Shown here piece after piece: positions 28,061 to 36,930 of a stretch of 64,000 bases of DNA. The notes under the pieces are model-generated. The model searched no databases. It was not told the origin of the DNA and saw only the letters and a program-made list of their open reading frames with translations. The first letter of the stretch is position 1. Each line of letters starts with the position of its first letter. Made by a program: the position numbers and the translations under genes. This DNA comes from Thermodesulfatator indicus DSM 15286 (GTDB taxonomy: Bacteria > Desulfobacterota > Thermodesulfobacteria > Thermodesulfobacteriales > Thermodesulfatatoraceae), in assembly GCF_000217795.1 (NCBI RefSeq), contig NC_015681.1:62001-126000 (forward strand), written 5' to 3'.

Positions 28061-28382
28061 CATCCTTTTATGGTTAGCCTATCTCCTTTTGGCCGCTCAC
28101 TTTTGGCGACACGCCCAGATAGAATTAGCCTTGATCCTGGCCGTTTTACCCTCTTTATTAGTACTAAAAAGATGGCCAATCAGACTAATTCTAAGCCTGG
28201 GACTTCTGGCCGGATTGGGGCTTTGGGTTAAGACATTTTATTATTTAAAGAATTTTTACGCAGTGCATAATATTCCTTTTTTAAAAGCTGGTTTTATTTT
28301 GGGAGGGGTGGTTGTTTTAACTTTATTAGCATCGCTGTTTAATTTATACCAGGCTCTTAAGTCCAGATCTTCTCAATCCTAG
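28044..28382 (+). CDS. Small membrane protein of unknown function
   Basis: This is a 112-residue protein with three or four hydrophobic segments (LASILLWLAYLLLAAHF, LALILAVLPSLLVL, LILSLGLLAGLGLWV, GFILGGVVVLTLLASLF). ATG at 28044 follows AAAGAGC; an upstream start inside glk is less likely. It ends directly before the ATG of murJ, so it is certainly co-transcribed with it. The pattern is like small COG4648-type membrane proteins, but I cannot name the family with confidence. Confidence 0.7.
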   Translation: MNFLASILLWLAYLLLAAHFWRHAQIELALILAVLPSLLVLKRWPIRLILSLGLLAGLGLWVKTFYYLKNFYAVHNIPFLKAGFILGGVVVLTLLASLFNLYQALKSRSSQS

Positions 28383-29954
28383 ATGTCTCAAGAACAAAAA
28401 GCCTTTAAAAAAATAGCCTCTGGAGCCCGAGCAGTAACCATTGCGGTATTGTTAAGCCGCCTCTTGGGTCTTATCCGCGAACAGGTACTAGCAGGTTTTT
28501 TTGGTGCCGGGCTCCAGATGGACGCCTACGTAGTGGCCTACCGGATACCCAATCTTTTAAGGGATCTCCTGGCTGAAGGAGCCCTGGCTACGGCTTTTGT
28601 TACGGTCTTCACCCAACACAAAGAGAAATATGGTCTCGAGAAGACCTGGCGTCTGGCCGGCAAGGCTTTAGGCACAGTATTAGTCCTGGTAATATTTCTT
28701 GTCCTTTTGGGAGAGCTGTTTGCTCCCTATTTGGTTGGTCTTCTTGCCCCGGGATTTAAGGTCAACCCCGAAAAACTCCAACTTGCCACTTTTCTTACTC
28801 GCATCATGTTCCCTTTCCTGGCTTTAATAAGTACTTCAGCGGTAATAGCTGGTATGCTAAACTCCCTTGGCACTTTCTTTTTACCAGCGGCTTCCTCAGC
28901 AGTCTTCAACCTAATTTCCATATTAACAGGGGTCTCTCTCTATTTTGTCTTTGTAAAAGCAGGGGTTACTCCTATAACCGCTATGGCAATTGGTGTAATA
29001 GCTGGGGGCATAGCCCAGGTAGGCATTCAAACACCGGCTATCTGGAAAAAGGGGTTTCGTTTCAAACTCTCCTTCGCTCCAAAAGACCCTTATGTAAAAG
29101 AAATTTTTAAGCTAATGGCTCCGGCAGTGATTGGGCTATCAGCGGTACAATTAAATATTTTTATCAACACTTATTTTGCCTCTCTTTGTGAGGAAGGTTC
29201 CCTTTCCTGGCTTTCGTATGCCTTTAGGCTAATGTATGTGCCTCTAGGGCTTTTTGGAGTAGCACTCGCTACAGCTATTCTTCCGGTGGTTTCAGCTCAA
29301 GCGGCTCGTAAAGATTTTTTCAGCCTTCGTTCTACTTACGCCTCTGCAATACTTATGGCCCAAGCCCTAGCCCTTCCTTCAGCCGTTGGGCTAATTATTC
29401 TAGCCAAACCTATTGTGAGGATAATTTTTGAAAGGGGTCAGTTTGGCCCGGCTGATACCATAGCCACGGCTACGGCCCTTTCTTTATTTTCTATTTCGCT
29501 TCCTGCTTATGCCCTTACCAAAGTCACCGCGCCTGTTTTTTATGCGCTTCACAAGCCAAAGATACCTATGCTTTCAAGTTTTCTCTCAGTAGCTGTTAAC
29601 CTTCTTACAGTTACCACTTTGGTCAAAACTTGGGGCTTCAAAGCTGTAGCCTTGGGAATGAGTCTCGGTATCGTGGCCCAGGCCATCTTTCAAGTAGTTG
29701 TTCTTACCAAAAAGCTTGAGGGAATAGAATTTACTAAAGTAGTAAGTGGTTTAGCCCGTATTTTATTGGCTACTTTTGGGCTAGGGCTTATCGCTTTCTA
29801 TGGGGACAAATATTTAAAAAGCTTTTCTGGCCTTGATTTTACTTTTGGTCTCCTGGGCCTGATAGTTTTTTGTGCCGTTTTTTATTTTGGACTGATAAGG
29901 CTAATAGGCCCGAGAGAAGGTCTCTATCTCTTTCGCTTTCGCACTAAGAAGTGA
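28383..29954 (+). CDS. murJ: Lipid II flippase MurJ
   Basis: This is a 523-residue MOP-family transporter that moves lipid II across the inner membrane for peptidoglycan synthesis. About 14 transmembrane helices are visible. Signature motifs: SRLLGLIREQVLAGFFGAG, MDAYVVAYRIPNLLRDLLAEGALATAFVTVF, and SYAFRLMYVPLGLFGVALATAILP. It begins immediately after the preceding stop and overlaps convergent iorB by 11 bp. Confidence 0.96.
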   Translation: MSQEQKAFKKIASGARAVTIAVLLSRLLGLIREQVLAGFFGAGLQMDAYVVAYRIPNLLRDLLAEGALATAFVTVFTQHKEKYGLEKTWRLAGKALGTVLVLVIFLVLLGELFAPYLVGLLAPGFKVNPEKLQLATFLTRIMFPFLALISTSAVIAGMLNSLGTFFLPAASSAVFNLISILTGVSLYFVFVKAGVTPITAMAIGVIAGGIAQVGIQTPAIWKKGFRFKLSFAPKDPYVKEIFKLMAPAVIGLSAVQLNIFINTYFASLCEEGSLSWLSYAFRLMYVPLGLFGVALATAILPVVSAQAARKDFFSLRSTYASAILMAQALALPSAVGLIILAKPIVRIIFERGQFGPADTIATATALSLFSISLPAYALTKVTAPVFYALHKPKIPMLSSFLSVAVNLLTVTTLVKTWGFKAVALGMSLGIVAQAIFQVVVLTKKLEGIEFTKVVSGLARILLATFGLGLIAFYGDKYLKSFSGLDFTFGLLGLIVFCAVFYFGLIRLIGPREGLYLFRFRTKK

Positions 29955-30534
29955 CCGCCTGATAACCCAGATCAAAGGCCTTAAGGTTAGGCTCTAAAAA
30001 TTGAGGTTTAACTGCCTTTTTTATGGCCTCAATCATATCTTCGTTATCAAAAGGCAAAATACCTGTTCCTATTAAAGCCCCAAGGGTAACTACGTTTAAA
30101 GCACGACTGGTACCTGCCTCTTTAGCCAGTTTTTCGCCAGGGAAAAGATATACCTTTTCAAAGGCCCTTTTTAATTTTTCAAAAAGAGGAGAGAGCTCTG
30201 GATATTCTGCCAGGCCGTCTTTTACTATTTGAGGAACAACTGGATCTGTACTCGAGATGATAACCGTATTTTTACTAGCTCGAGGAAGAGCCCTCAACGT
30301 CTCTACTGGTTCAAGGCCTACTAATACATCGGCCTCTCCTTTAGCAATAAGAGGACTTTTTATCCCACCTAAAACAATATTGGTCTCAACCACGCCGCCT
30401 CGCTGGGCCATACCGTGAACCTCAGACATGGTCACAGGAATATCAGCTCTAAGGCAGGCTTCCCCCAAAATTTTAGAGAAAAGAAGTATGCCTTGCCCTC
30501 CTACGCCTACCGTTAAAATGCGAAGTTTCTTCAT
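29944..30534 (-). CDS. iorB: Indolepyruvate ferredoxin oxidoreductase subunit beta
   Basis: This is a 196-residue gamma-type 2-oxoacid oxidoreductase domain (ILTVGVGGQGILLFSKILGEA, SEVHGMAQRGGVVETNIVLG). With IorA it oxidises aryl pyruvates to aryl-acetyl-CoA and reduces ferredoxin in the cytoplasm; the reverse carboxylating direction is also possible in anaerobes. It lies 14 bp downstream of iorA and is last of the perR-to-iorB run. Confidence 0.93.
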   Translation of the reverse strand: MKKLRILTVGVGGQGILLFSKILGEACLRADIPVTMSEVHGMAQRGGVVETNIVLGGIKSPLIAKGEADVLVGLEPVETLRALPRASKNTVIISSTDPVVPQIVKDGLAEYPELSPLFEKLKRAFEKVYLFPGEKLAKEAGTSRALNVVTLGALIGTGILPFDNEDMIEAIKKAVKPQFLEPNLKAFDLGYQAVTS

Positions 30535-30548
30535 AAGTCCTCCCGCAA

Positions 30549-32243
30549 CTACTTTTTCTTAGCCAAGCGGGCCCGGTAAAGCACACAAGGGGCCTTGGCA
30601 ATAATCACCGAAAGTTCATTTTTTTCAAGTATAGGGCGCACTGCCTCTTTGGCCTTTTCTTTTTGATACGGGTTTATAGTGACTACATTCTTAACTCCTA
30701 AGGCTCTCACTACTTCTTCAATATCTATTCTAGGACGGTCCTCAAGGACTTTGGGACGTAATTCCTGAGAAGGAACCGGCTGATGACCAGTCATAGCTGT
30801 GGTCTCGTTATCAAGAACAACTAAAGTAAATTTGTGTTTATTGAAAACAGCGCTGGCTAAGGGTGAAAGCCCCGCATGGAAAAAGGTAGAATCACCTATA
30901 AAAGAGACTATACGGTGGTCAGTAGCTACAGAAAAACCACAAGGAGCCCCTACACTTGAACCCATGCAAATGAGATAATCAGCCATTTGAATGGGAGGCA
31001 AAATCCCCAGGGTGTAACAGCCGATATCTGTAGGAAAGATAGTATTTTCAAGGATGCCTAGTTCTTTTAAAACATCTTTAATAACGTTGTAAGTCTCACG
31101 GTGAGGGCAGCCAGGGCAAAGAGTGGGAGGTCTTGGCGGAAGCTCCGGCACCCAGGAAATATCAGGTGTTTCAGGCTTAGGCAAGTCAAGAGAAAAAGCT
31201 CTAGCTATGGCCAGTTTGACCTGGCCAGGATCAAACTCAAGATACCTGGGAAGATGCCCGGTATGTTTGCCTAAGATAGCAACCTTTATACCCTCTTCCT
31301 GAGCCACTACTTTGACGGCTTCTTCAAGATAAGGTTCAAGTTCTTCTACCACTAAAACTTTTTCCACTTGCTTCAAGAAGTCTGCTATCAGCTTGACTGG
31401 CCAAGGGTGTGTAAAACCAAGGTTTAATACTTTGATTTGTTCAAAGAGATTGAGGTCTTGAAAAGCGTCTTCAACATAGTTGGCGGCAACACTACTGGTG
31501 ATTATACCCAGAGGACCTTTTCCGTAGGTACGATTCCAGGAAGAAGACTCTGCCAGCCTTTGAGCTTCTTTCATCTTCTCAAGGAGCACCTGGTGCCTAA
31601 CTCTTGCTACCGCAGGGATAGGCACCCAGCGATGTGTATCTTTTTCAAACTTACCTTTGATAGGCTGGTCATAAGAAGGCAGTGTTCCTACTTCTACAAC
31701 CCCTCGCGCGTGAGAAACCCTAGTAGTAGTGCGCAAAAGCACGGGAAGCTCAAGCTTTTCTGAAAGCTCAAAGGCAAAGCGTGTCATCTGATAGGCTTCT
31801 TCAGGGGTAGCTGGCTCAAGCAAAGGAAGGCCTGATAGCCTGGCGTAATAGCGGCTGTCCTGCTCATTTTGGCTTGAGTGACAGGAAGGATCATCTGCCA
31901 CCACAATGACCATACCACCGCGCACACCGATATAGGCAAGGGTCATTAACGGATCAGAGGCCACGTTCAACCCTACATGTTTCATACAGGTAAGGCTTCT
32001 TAAACCGGTAGCAGCTGCAGCAGCCGCTACTTCCATGGCCACTTTCTCATTAGTAGAAAATTCGAAGTAAAGACCAGGAAGTTCATGCTGGATCTGAAAC
32101 AGATTGTTACCTATCTCAGAAGAAGGAGTCCCAGGATAAGCGGCTCCTACTCTAAGACCCGCTTCTAAGGCTCCTCTGGCAATAGCTTCATTCCCTAATA
32201 ACAAAAGTTTTTGACCGGCTCTCGCCTCTATTAATGGATGCAT
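30549..32243 (-). CDS. iorA: Indolepyruvate ferredoxin oxidoreductase subunit alpha, lacking the C-terminal ferredoxin domain
   Basis: This is a 564-residue TPP-dependent subunit. The amino-terminal pyrimidine-binding domain has GLRVGAAYPGTPSSEIG. The TPP/metal part has CPGCPHRETYNVI, FPTDIGCYTLG, CMGSSVGAPCGFSVA and FIGDSTFFHAG. It ends at APCVLYRARLAKKK, where usual IorA proteins continue into a 2[4Fe-4S] ferredoxin domain with CxxCxxC motifs; here those are absent. ATG at 32243 is preceded by GGGAGG; an upstream extension to 32423 would overlap the neighbour and is rejected. Confidence 0.93.
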   Translation of the reverse strand: MHPLIEARAGQKLLLLGNEAIARGALEAGLRVGAAYPGTPSSEIGNNLFQIQHELPGLYFEFSTNEKVAMEVAAAAAATGLRSLTCMKHVGLNVASDPLMTLAYIGVRGGMVIVVADDPSCHSSQNEQDSRYYARLSGLPLLEPATPEEAYQMTRFAFELSEKLELPVLLRTTTRVSHARGVVEVGTLPSYDQPIKGKFEKDTHRWVPIPAVARVRHQVLLEKMKEAQRLAESSSWNRTYGKGPLGIITSSVAANYVEDAFQDLNLFEQIKVLNLGFTHPWPVKLIADFLKQVEKVLVVEELEPYLEEAVKVVAQEEGIKVAILGKHTGHLPRYLEFDPGQVKLAIARAFSLDLPKPETPDISWVPELPPRPPTLCPGCPHRETYNVIKDVLKELGILENTIFPTDIGCYTLGILPPIQMADYLICMGSSVGAPCGFSVATDHRIVSFIGDSTFFHAGLSPLASAVFNKHKFTLVVLDNETTAMTGHQPVPSQELRPKVLEDRPRIDIEEVVRALGVKNVVTINPYQKEKAKEAVRPILEKNELSVIIAKAPCVLYRARLAKKK

Positions 32244-32307
32244 AGAAGACCTCCCGCCACTGGTTAGAAAGGTATTACCTGTTAAGGAGAAAAATATCAA
32301 GCTAATT

Positions 32308-32751
32308 TCAGATAAATCTGGCCTTGCGCCAGCCTTCTTCCTTAAGACGGGCCATGCGGGCGTTGGCCCAATTTCTAAGTTCTTTAAAGTACCTTTGAGG
32401 GTCTTCTTTAAGAATGGCCACAATGGCTTCTTTTTCTTCTTTGATATCTTCTAATTCTCCTGGATAAAGCTCTTTCCAGGTGGCATAACCCTCGTCAAAA
32501 AGAAAAGCAGGCGTTACCTCCTCGGCAGAAATACCAAGCTTGGCTAGCGCCATAAAACGGGCAAGATCCATGTCATACTCTATAAGCCAGCCGTTATCCA
32601 AGATCATAGTGGTCTCGTCAAACTCCACTTTAGAAGAACAAAGCGGGCAATAGAGGCCCAAAATTACTTCTTGGGGCATGATATTATCTCTCATATTAAA
32701 ACTGGCCTCTTTTTGCCCGCATTTACAGCGTATTTTAAGTTCTATACACAT
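32308..32751 (-). CDS. Unknown protein with an amino-terminal zinc-ribbon-like motif
   Basis: This is a 147-residue cytoplasmic protein. Two CxxC-type pairs near the start (RCKCGQ at ~9-11 and YCPLCSS at ~34-37) probably bind zinc or iron. The rest is acidic and helical (EELYPGELEDIKEEKEAIV). It lies between the rubredoxin-like gene and iorA in the same run, so it may help iron/redox-dependent oxidoreductase function. The family is not recognised. Confidence 0.7.
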   Translation of the reverse strand: MCIELKIRCKCGQKEASFNMRDNIMPQEVILGLYCPLCSSKVEFDETTMILDNGWLIEYDMDLARFMALAKLGISAEEVTPAFLFDEGYATWKELYPGELEDIKEEKEAIVAILKEDPQRYFKELRNWANARMARLKEEGWRKARFI

Positions 32752-32760
32752 AAAAATCCT

Positions 32761-32868
32761 CTAGCTTTCTTTTTTCATGGTACCCTGTTCACCACATTTA
32801 GGGCATTTACGCGGTTTACAACGGCCTTCTTTAGTGGCTCCACACTTTTCACAACGGAAAACCGCCAT
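32761..32868 (-). CDS. Small rubredoxin-like (RCKP-type) protein
   Basis: This is a 35-residue protein: MAVFRCEKCGATKEGRCKPR then KCPKCGEQGTMKKES. Two CxxC pairs (residues 6-9 and 22-25) plus the central GRCKP motif identify the RCKP rubredoxin-like zinc/iron ribbon. An AGGAGG site lies 7-8 bases before ATG 32868. It begins 2 bp after the perR stop. Such small ribbons often accompany PerR/Fur regulators and rubrerythrins in anaerobes and may act in metal or redox handling. Confidence 0.85.
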   Translation of the reverse strand: MAVFRCEKCGATKEGRCKPRKCPKCGEQGTMKKES

Positions 32869-32870
32869 AA

Positions 32871-33296
32871 CTACACCTCCTTTCTTTTGCAATCTGCACA
32901 AATACCACGGAAAATGATCTCACATTCTCTTATCTCAAATTGCTTTTGATATTCCTCAGGAAGATTTATCTGAAAATCTTCAAAAATATCATAGACTTGA
33001 TGGCATCTTTCACAAATAAAATGATGGTGAGGAGAAGGGTTCGGATCAAAACGTTTTTTACCCGGTTCTATGCTCAGCTCTCGTATCAAACCCTTTTCTT
33101 TTAAGGCTTCTAAGGTGTTATAAACCGTGGCAAAAGACATGCTGGGGAACTTTCCCTCCACGTGACGATAAATATCTTCAGCCGAAGGATGAGAGGTATT
33201 ACCGTCTAAAAATTCTAAAATGGCCAAACGCTGCGGAGTCATCTTAAGCCCTAACTTACGATAGTATTCAATCTTTTCTTTGGTCACCGCTATCAC
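32871..33296 (-). CDS. Fur-family transcriptional regulator, PerR-like
   Basis: This is a 141-residue DNA-binding repressor. The winged helix covers residues ~1-80 (GLKMTPQRLAILEFLDGN, FPSMSFATVYNTLEALKEKGLI). The metal sites include PSPHHHFICERCHQVYDI and the structural-zinc pairs CERC and CADC. The absence of a strong Fur His cluster favours a PerR-type peroxide sensor. It heads an operon-like run of perR, rubredoxin-like, zinc-ribbon, iorA and iorB. The AT-rich upstream region (33301-33360) is a likely promoter/operator, but I see no convincing consensus box. Confidence 0.88.
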   Translation of the reverse strand: MIAVTKEKIEYYRKLGLKMTPQRLAILEFLDGNTSHPSAEDIYRHVEGKFPSMSFATVYNTLEALKEKGLIRELSIEPGKKRFDPNPSPHHHFICERCHQVYDIFEDFQINLPEEYQKQFEIRECEIIFRGICADCKRKEV

Positions 33297-33490
33297 CTCA
33301 TAAAAATTTTTTGTTTAGATCGTTTATAAATTAATAAAAAATTTGTTTTTTGCAAGTTTGTTACACAAATTTTATGAGCGGCTAAAAATAAAAATCACTG
33401 ATTATGATATTTTGAATATTTAAATTATTATTTTTTTAGTTTTTGCATCATATTTCGGCAGAAATAAAATTTAAATTCCCTCTGAATACT

Positions 33491-33556
33491 ACAACCGTAT
33501 TTACGGTGGTTGTTAATATTAACCTCCATGCCCCAAAGGGGCACAACGAAGGCATG
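33491..33556 (+). other. Structured leader of the second IS110-type element
   Basis: This contains a hairpin 33491-33496 with 33508-33513 (an alternative pairing is 33494-33499 with 33502-33507), and a 6-bp hairpin 33529-33534 with 33538-33543. An alternative 6-bp pairing reaches 33551-33556. It could be part of the element's guide RNA or a translation-control leader. Confidence 0.4.
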
Positions 33557-33628
33557 AAAACATTGAAAAGAGAGGAGCCATGGATATTTTGTTGCTTCAA
33601 AAAGTCTTTAAAAAGGAGGTATATACCC

Positions 33629-34882
33629 ATGGCTCCTGAAAAAGAAAATAACCAGGTTTTAAGAATTATTCATCCCATTTGTTGTGGCCTTGACGTTCAT
33701 AAGCGTTTCGTCTCAGCATGTATCCTAAAGACTCTTCCTGATGGTTCTATAGAAGTCGAAGTTCGAGAATTTGAAACTTTTACCGACGATCTTATAGCCC
33801 TGAGAGAATGGCTGATCGAAAAAGATTGTCCCATTGTAGCCATGGAAAGCACAGGTGTTTACTGGCAGCCTATACACAATATTTTAGAAGGCTATGTGGA
33901 AGTGATCTTAGTCAATGCCAGGCATATCAAAAATGTCCCTGGACGAAAGACGGATGTCTCAGACAGCCGCTGGTTAGCAGAATTACTTCGTGTAGGTCTG
34001 CTACGGGCAAGTTATATTCCCCCAAAACAAGTTCGTTTCTGGAGAGAGCTAGTACGACTTAGACAGAAACATGTCAAAACGCTTGCTGATTATAAGAAAA
34101 GAGTTCAAAAGCTTTTTGAATCAGCAAATATTAAGCTAGACAATGTAGTTTCAGATTTGTTTGGGGAAACAGGTCGTCAAATCATGAGATTACTTTTAGA
34201 GACCCCCAAGCCTAGCCTTGAAGAAGTTAGGGCTTGTGCTAAAGGGAAACTTAAGAAGAAAGTAGAAGAGCTCTATCGCTCTATTTGTGGCTTTTTCGAA
34301 GAGCATCATCGTTTTCTTTTGCATTCGCTCTTAAGTATAATAGAGACTCTGGAAAAAGAGATAGGGATTATGGATATAAGGATCAAGGAAGTAATGAGAC
34401 ACCATGAAGATTTAATAGAGAGATTAAAAGGGATACCAGGAGTAAGTGAAGTTTCAGCGCGAGCTATTTTGGCAGAAGTAGGGCCGGATCTGAGAAGTTT
34501 TCCAAATGAGAGGGCGCTAGCCAGTTGGGCAGGAGTTTGTCCAGGGAATAACGAAAGTGGAGGAAAGAGGATTAGCGGCAAGAGCCCGGTAAAGAAACAT
34601 CCTTTAAGAAGCGTTTTGATAGAGGTGTCTTGGGCGGCCACGAGGAAGAAAGGGACATATTATGCGGCAAAATATAGGCAACTTCGTGCTCGTCGAGGGC
34701 CTAAGAAAGCCATAGGGGCCATAGCGCATAAGATATTGAAAGCGGTGTATTTTATCATCAAAGAGGGTCAGGAATACAGGGAATTAGGGGCAAATCATCT
34801 GAAGCAGATAAATAGGGAGAGATTATTGACAAAAATAAAAGAAGAAGCAGAAAGACTTGGGTATAAAGTGGTAGCGGCATAA
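33629..34882 (+). CDS. IS110/IS1111-type transposase (DEDD recombinase)
   Basis: This is a 417-residue recombinase. RuvC-like residues lie in CCGLDVHKRFVSACIL, IVAMESTGVYW and VPGRKTDVSDSRWLAELL. The carboxy-terminal Transposase_20 domain has LKGIPGVSEVSARAILAEVG, LASWAGVCPGNNESGGKR and SVLIEVSWAATR. The true start is ATG 33629, after AAGGAGG; the frame can be read upstream but without a ribosome site. It appears full-length and intact. It is not closely similar to the other IS110 transposase here. Confidence 0.95.
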   Translation: MAPEKENNQVLRIIHPICCGLDVHKRFVSACILKTLPDGSIEVEVREFETFTDDLIALREWLIEKDCPIVAMESTGVYWQPIHNILEGYVEVILVNARHIKNVPGRKTDVSDSRWLAELLRVGLLRASYIPPKQVRFWRELVRLRQKHVKTLADYKKRVQKLFESANIKLDNVVSDLFGETGRQIMRLLLETPKPSLEEVRACAKGKLKKKVEELYRSICGFFEEHHRFLLHSLLSIIETLEKEIGIMDIRIKEVMRHHEDLIERLKGIPGVSEVSARAILAEVGPDLRSFPNERALASWAGVCPGNNESGGKRISGKSPVKKHPLRSVLIEVSWAATRKKGTYYAAKYRQLRARRGPKKAIGAIAHKILKAVYFIIKEGQEYRELGANHLKQINRERLLTKIKEEAERLGYKVVAA

Positions 34883-35039
34883 AACAGCGAGGTAAGGTCG
34901 TAGCCCCCACTGAAGCCAAAGAGCGCGATATTAACCTGACCGACCACCAGCAGGCACAACAAATTGTAGGCTTTGACCACGCACAGGAATCTCTCTTGAA
35001 CTAGAGTTGGTGGTTATTGGTCGATGTTTTCACAGGAAT
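34883..35039 (+). ncRNA. Possible guide RNA region 3' of the second IS110-type transposase
   Basis: The 157 bases after the stop carry a long-range pairing: 34938-34941 with 35019-35022 and 34943-34949 with 35008-35014, separated by a small internal loop. IS1111-type elements encode their guide (seekRNA/bridge RNA) in the 3' noncoding end, so this is a candidate. It is weaker than the first element's leader. Confidence 0.4.
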
Positions 35040-35185
35040 GGGGTCACTAAATAGGCGACAATTGAGTCATTGTGTGGCGGGGCCTTATATGCCCACTACC
35101 TATACAAGCCTGGTTGTAGTATTAAGCGGGATCCCTATCGCCAGGCGCCGGTGGCGCCGTGGCTATCTACTCTCTGTTTTTTTAA
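35040..35185. repeat. Dispersed extragenic repeat, copy 3
   Basis: This starts GGTCACTAAATAGGCGACA then ATTGAGTCATTG, a ~34-base block shared with 52522-52555. It continues to GTGTGGCGGGG and a GC-rich palindromic tail (GGCGCCGGTGGCGCC near 35144). It fills the gap between the IS and the chemoreceptor gene. Confidence 0.75.
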
Positions 35186-35207
35186 TTTTGCAAAAGTCTC
35201 AATTAAA

Positions 35208-36707
35208 TTAAACTTTAAAGTTAGAAGCTAGTTCTTTAAGACGATTAGCTAAGGCTATCATTTCTTGAGAAAGTTCTCGACTTTTATTGCCCTTTTCTGC
35301 CGTATCTTTAATAGCCCGTGACATTTTTTCTATTTTTTCTCTTATTTGCTCTGCACTTTCAGCAGACATATTGGCCGCCTGGCTTATCTCTCCCATCATG
35401 GCAGTCTGTTCTTCTACAGCACTGGCTATCATATTTGATATATCATTTATTCGACTTATAACTTCAGTAATCTCTTGGATAGCTTTTACTGAAGCGCGAG
35501 CATCTGTCTGAATGGCTTGAATTTTTCTGGATATCTTTTCTGTAGCTTTAGTAGTTTGCCGTGAAAGCTCTTTTACCTCACCAGCTACTACGGCAAAGCC
35601 TTTACCAGCCTCTCCAGCCCGGGCTGCCTCAATCGTGGCGTTTAAGGCTAAAAGGTTAGTTTGTTCGGCAATACTCTGGATAAGACTTATAACCTCTCCT
35701 ATTTCTTCAGAAGAAACACCTAGTTTATTAACTATATCGTTAGTTTCCTTGGCCTTAGTCTCTGCCTCACTGGCAATACGGGCTGCCTCAGAAGTATTGC
35801 GAGAGATCTCGGTGATGGCTTCTACCATCTGCTCAGAAGCCGCAGAAACTGCTCGCACACTATTATTTATAGCCTTTTCTGCCTCTTTTACTTCCTCTCC
35901 TTCTTGGGCCAATCTTACGGCCTTTTCGGCTACTTCTTCTCCGGCTCGGTAAATTTCTTGAGAAGACGAATATACTTGATCTGAAGACGTAACAACGTTT
36001 CTCAAGGTCTCTCTCAAACGTTCGGTCATTTCTTCAAGGGCGGCTAGTAATCTTCCTATTTCGTCTTTACTAGTTTTGGGAAACTTAACGGTAAAATCCC
36101 CTTCTGCTACCCTCATAACTAAAGCTACAGCCTTATCAATGGGAGCAATAATCTTGGTCCTTGCCATCCACCAGATAGCGGCCAGTAAAAACATGGTAAA
36201 ACTCAATATGGCTATCTGATAAATCTTTAATCTATTGAGGTTACTGATAGCCTTTTCTTCAAATTTTTTGGTTAGGGTATTGGCCAAAGAAAGAATTTTT
36301 AAATTGTGATCAAGGAGATAATTAAGGTCTGTTTTATTACCGGTAATAAGATAACGATCAAAAGCTTTTTTGAAATCTTGCCAACAAGAGTGAAGGTCTT
36401 CCCAAGCCGCCAATATTTTAGGATCAGTAATAGGCTCCAAGCCTTTGTTTCTATCTCCGTTTTTAAGAATTTGGAGACTATTTTCAAAGAGATTGGCTGT
36501 GTTCCTAGCTGATGCAAAATCTTTAGATAAAATTTCTTTGGTCATTTTTTGCACCAGCATCCTTTGGCGCCCAGCAAGGTTAATATACTGGGCATCTCCA
36601 GCATTTTTTTGTAAAACCATAAATACCATGCCGGCATTTAGGATACTCAATAGGAACATTACAAGAATGATGGCCTGGATACGAGCCTTAATAGTGTCAA
36701 ACTTCAT
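35208..36707 (-). CDS. Methyl-accepting chemotaxis protein with PilJ-type sensor
   Basis: This is a 499-residue transmembrane chemoreceptor. A first transmembrane helix (residues ~11-31) precedes a periplasmic PilJ-like helical domain ([18 protein letters not shown]), then comes a second helix (~165-185) and a HAMP domain ([22 protein letters not shown]). The long cytoplasmic coiled coil has the signalling tip [20 protein letters not shown]. PilJ domains occur in type IV pilus or nitrate-type sensors (NIT-like). No other chemotaxis genes lie in the window. Confidence 0.92.
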   Translation of the reverse strand: MKFDTIKARIQAIILVMFLLSILNAGMVFMVLQKNAGDAQYINLAGRQRMLVQKMTKEILSKDFASARNTANLFENSLQILKNGDRNKGLEPITDPKILAAWEDLHSCWQDFKKAFDRYLITGNKTDLNYLLDHNLKILSLANTLTKKFEEKAISNLNRLKIYQIAILSFTMFLLAAIWWMARTKIIAPIDKAVALVMRVAEGDFTVKFPKTSKDEIGRLLAALEEMTERLRETLRNVVTSSDQVYSSSQEIYRAGEEVAEKAVRLAQEGEEVKEAEKAINNSVRAVSAASEQMVEAITEISRNTSEAARIASEAETKAKETNDIVNKLGVSSEEIGEVISLIQSIAEQTNLLALNATIEAARAGEAGKGFAVVAGEVKELSRQTTKATEKISRKIQAIQTDARASVKAIQEITEVISRINDISNMIASAVEEQTAMMGEISQAANMSAESAEQIREKIEKMSRAIKDTAEKGNKSRELSQEMIALANRLKELASNFKV

Positions 36708-36840
36708 ACCCGACCTCCTTATCTATTTTTATATTTTTTCGACGAGAAGAGATTTTTCTTTAATCATTTGTGATGAACTCAAATCTCTTCAACGCTTCAC
36801 CCTTCGTATGACTTTCTAACGTTGTCACGGTGAGCCTTAA

Positions 36841-36879
36841 GCGAAACAGTCTCTTGAATAAAGTATTTCGCAAGGTCTC
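36841..36879. repeat. End module of the dispersed extragenic repeat
   Basis: GCGAAACAGTCTCTTG..AAGTATTTCGCAAGGTCTC is a diverged copy of the end module found at 19712, 41645, 47302 and 60442. A degenerate GTCACGGTGAG precedes it, so it is probably an old copy of the repeat. Confidence 0.65.
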
Positions 36880-36930
36880 TAGTAATATCTATGGTTGTAT
36901 TTCTACGTCTTTGGTTTATGTTTGAGCGCC

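Larger units (their letters stand above)
33440..35039 (+). mobile_element. IS110-family insertion sequence 2 (approximate limits)
   Basis: The element contains one transposase gene (33629-34882) with folded noncoding flanks on both sides. The right limit is put before 35040, because from there the sequence (GTCACTAAATAGGCGACA..) matches the dispersed repeat also found at 52523. The left limit is uncertain. Both IS110-type elements in this window lie against the same repeat family. Confidence 0.7.

Noticed and set aside
32244-32423. Extended start of iorA
   Set aside because: It would overlap the upstream gene by over 100 bases and lacks family similarity; the start at 32243 has GGGAGG.
33301-33360. 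PerR box before the Fur-family gene
   Set aside because: AT-rich stretches match only half of the consensus.
33443-33628. Amino-terminal extension of the second IS110 transposase
   Set aside because: The extension has no ribosome site and no family similarity; ATG 33629 has AAGGAGG and starts just before the DEDD domain.
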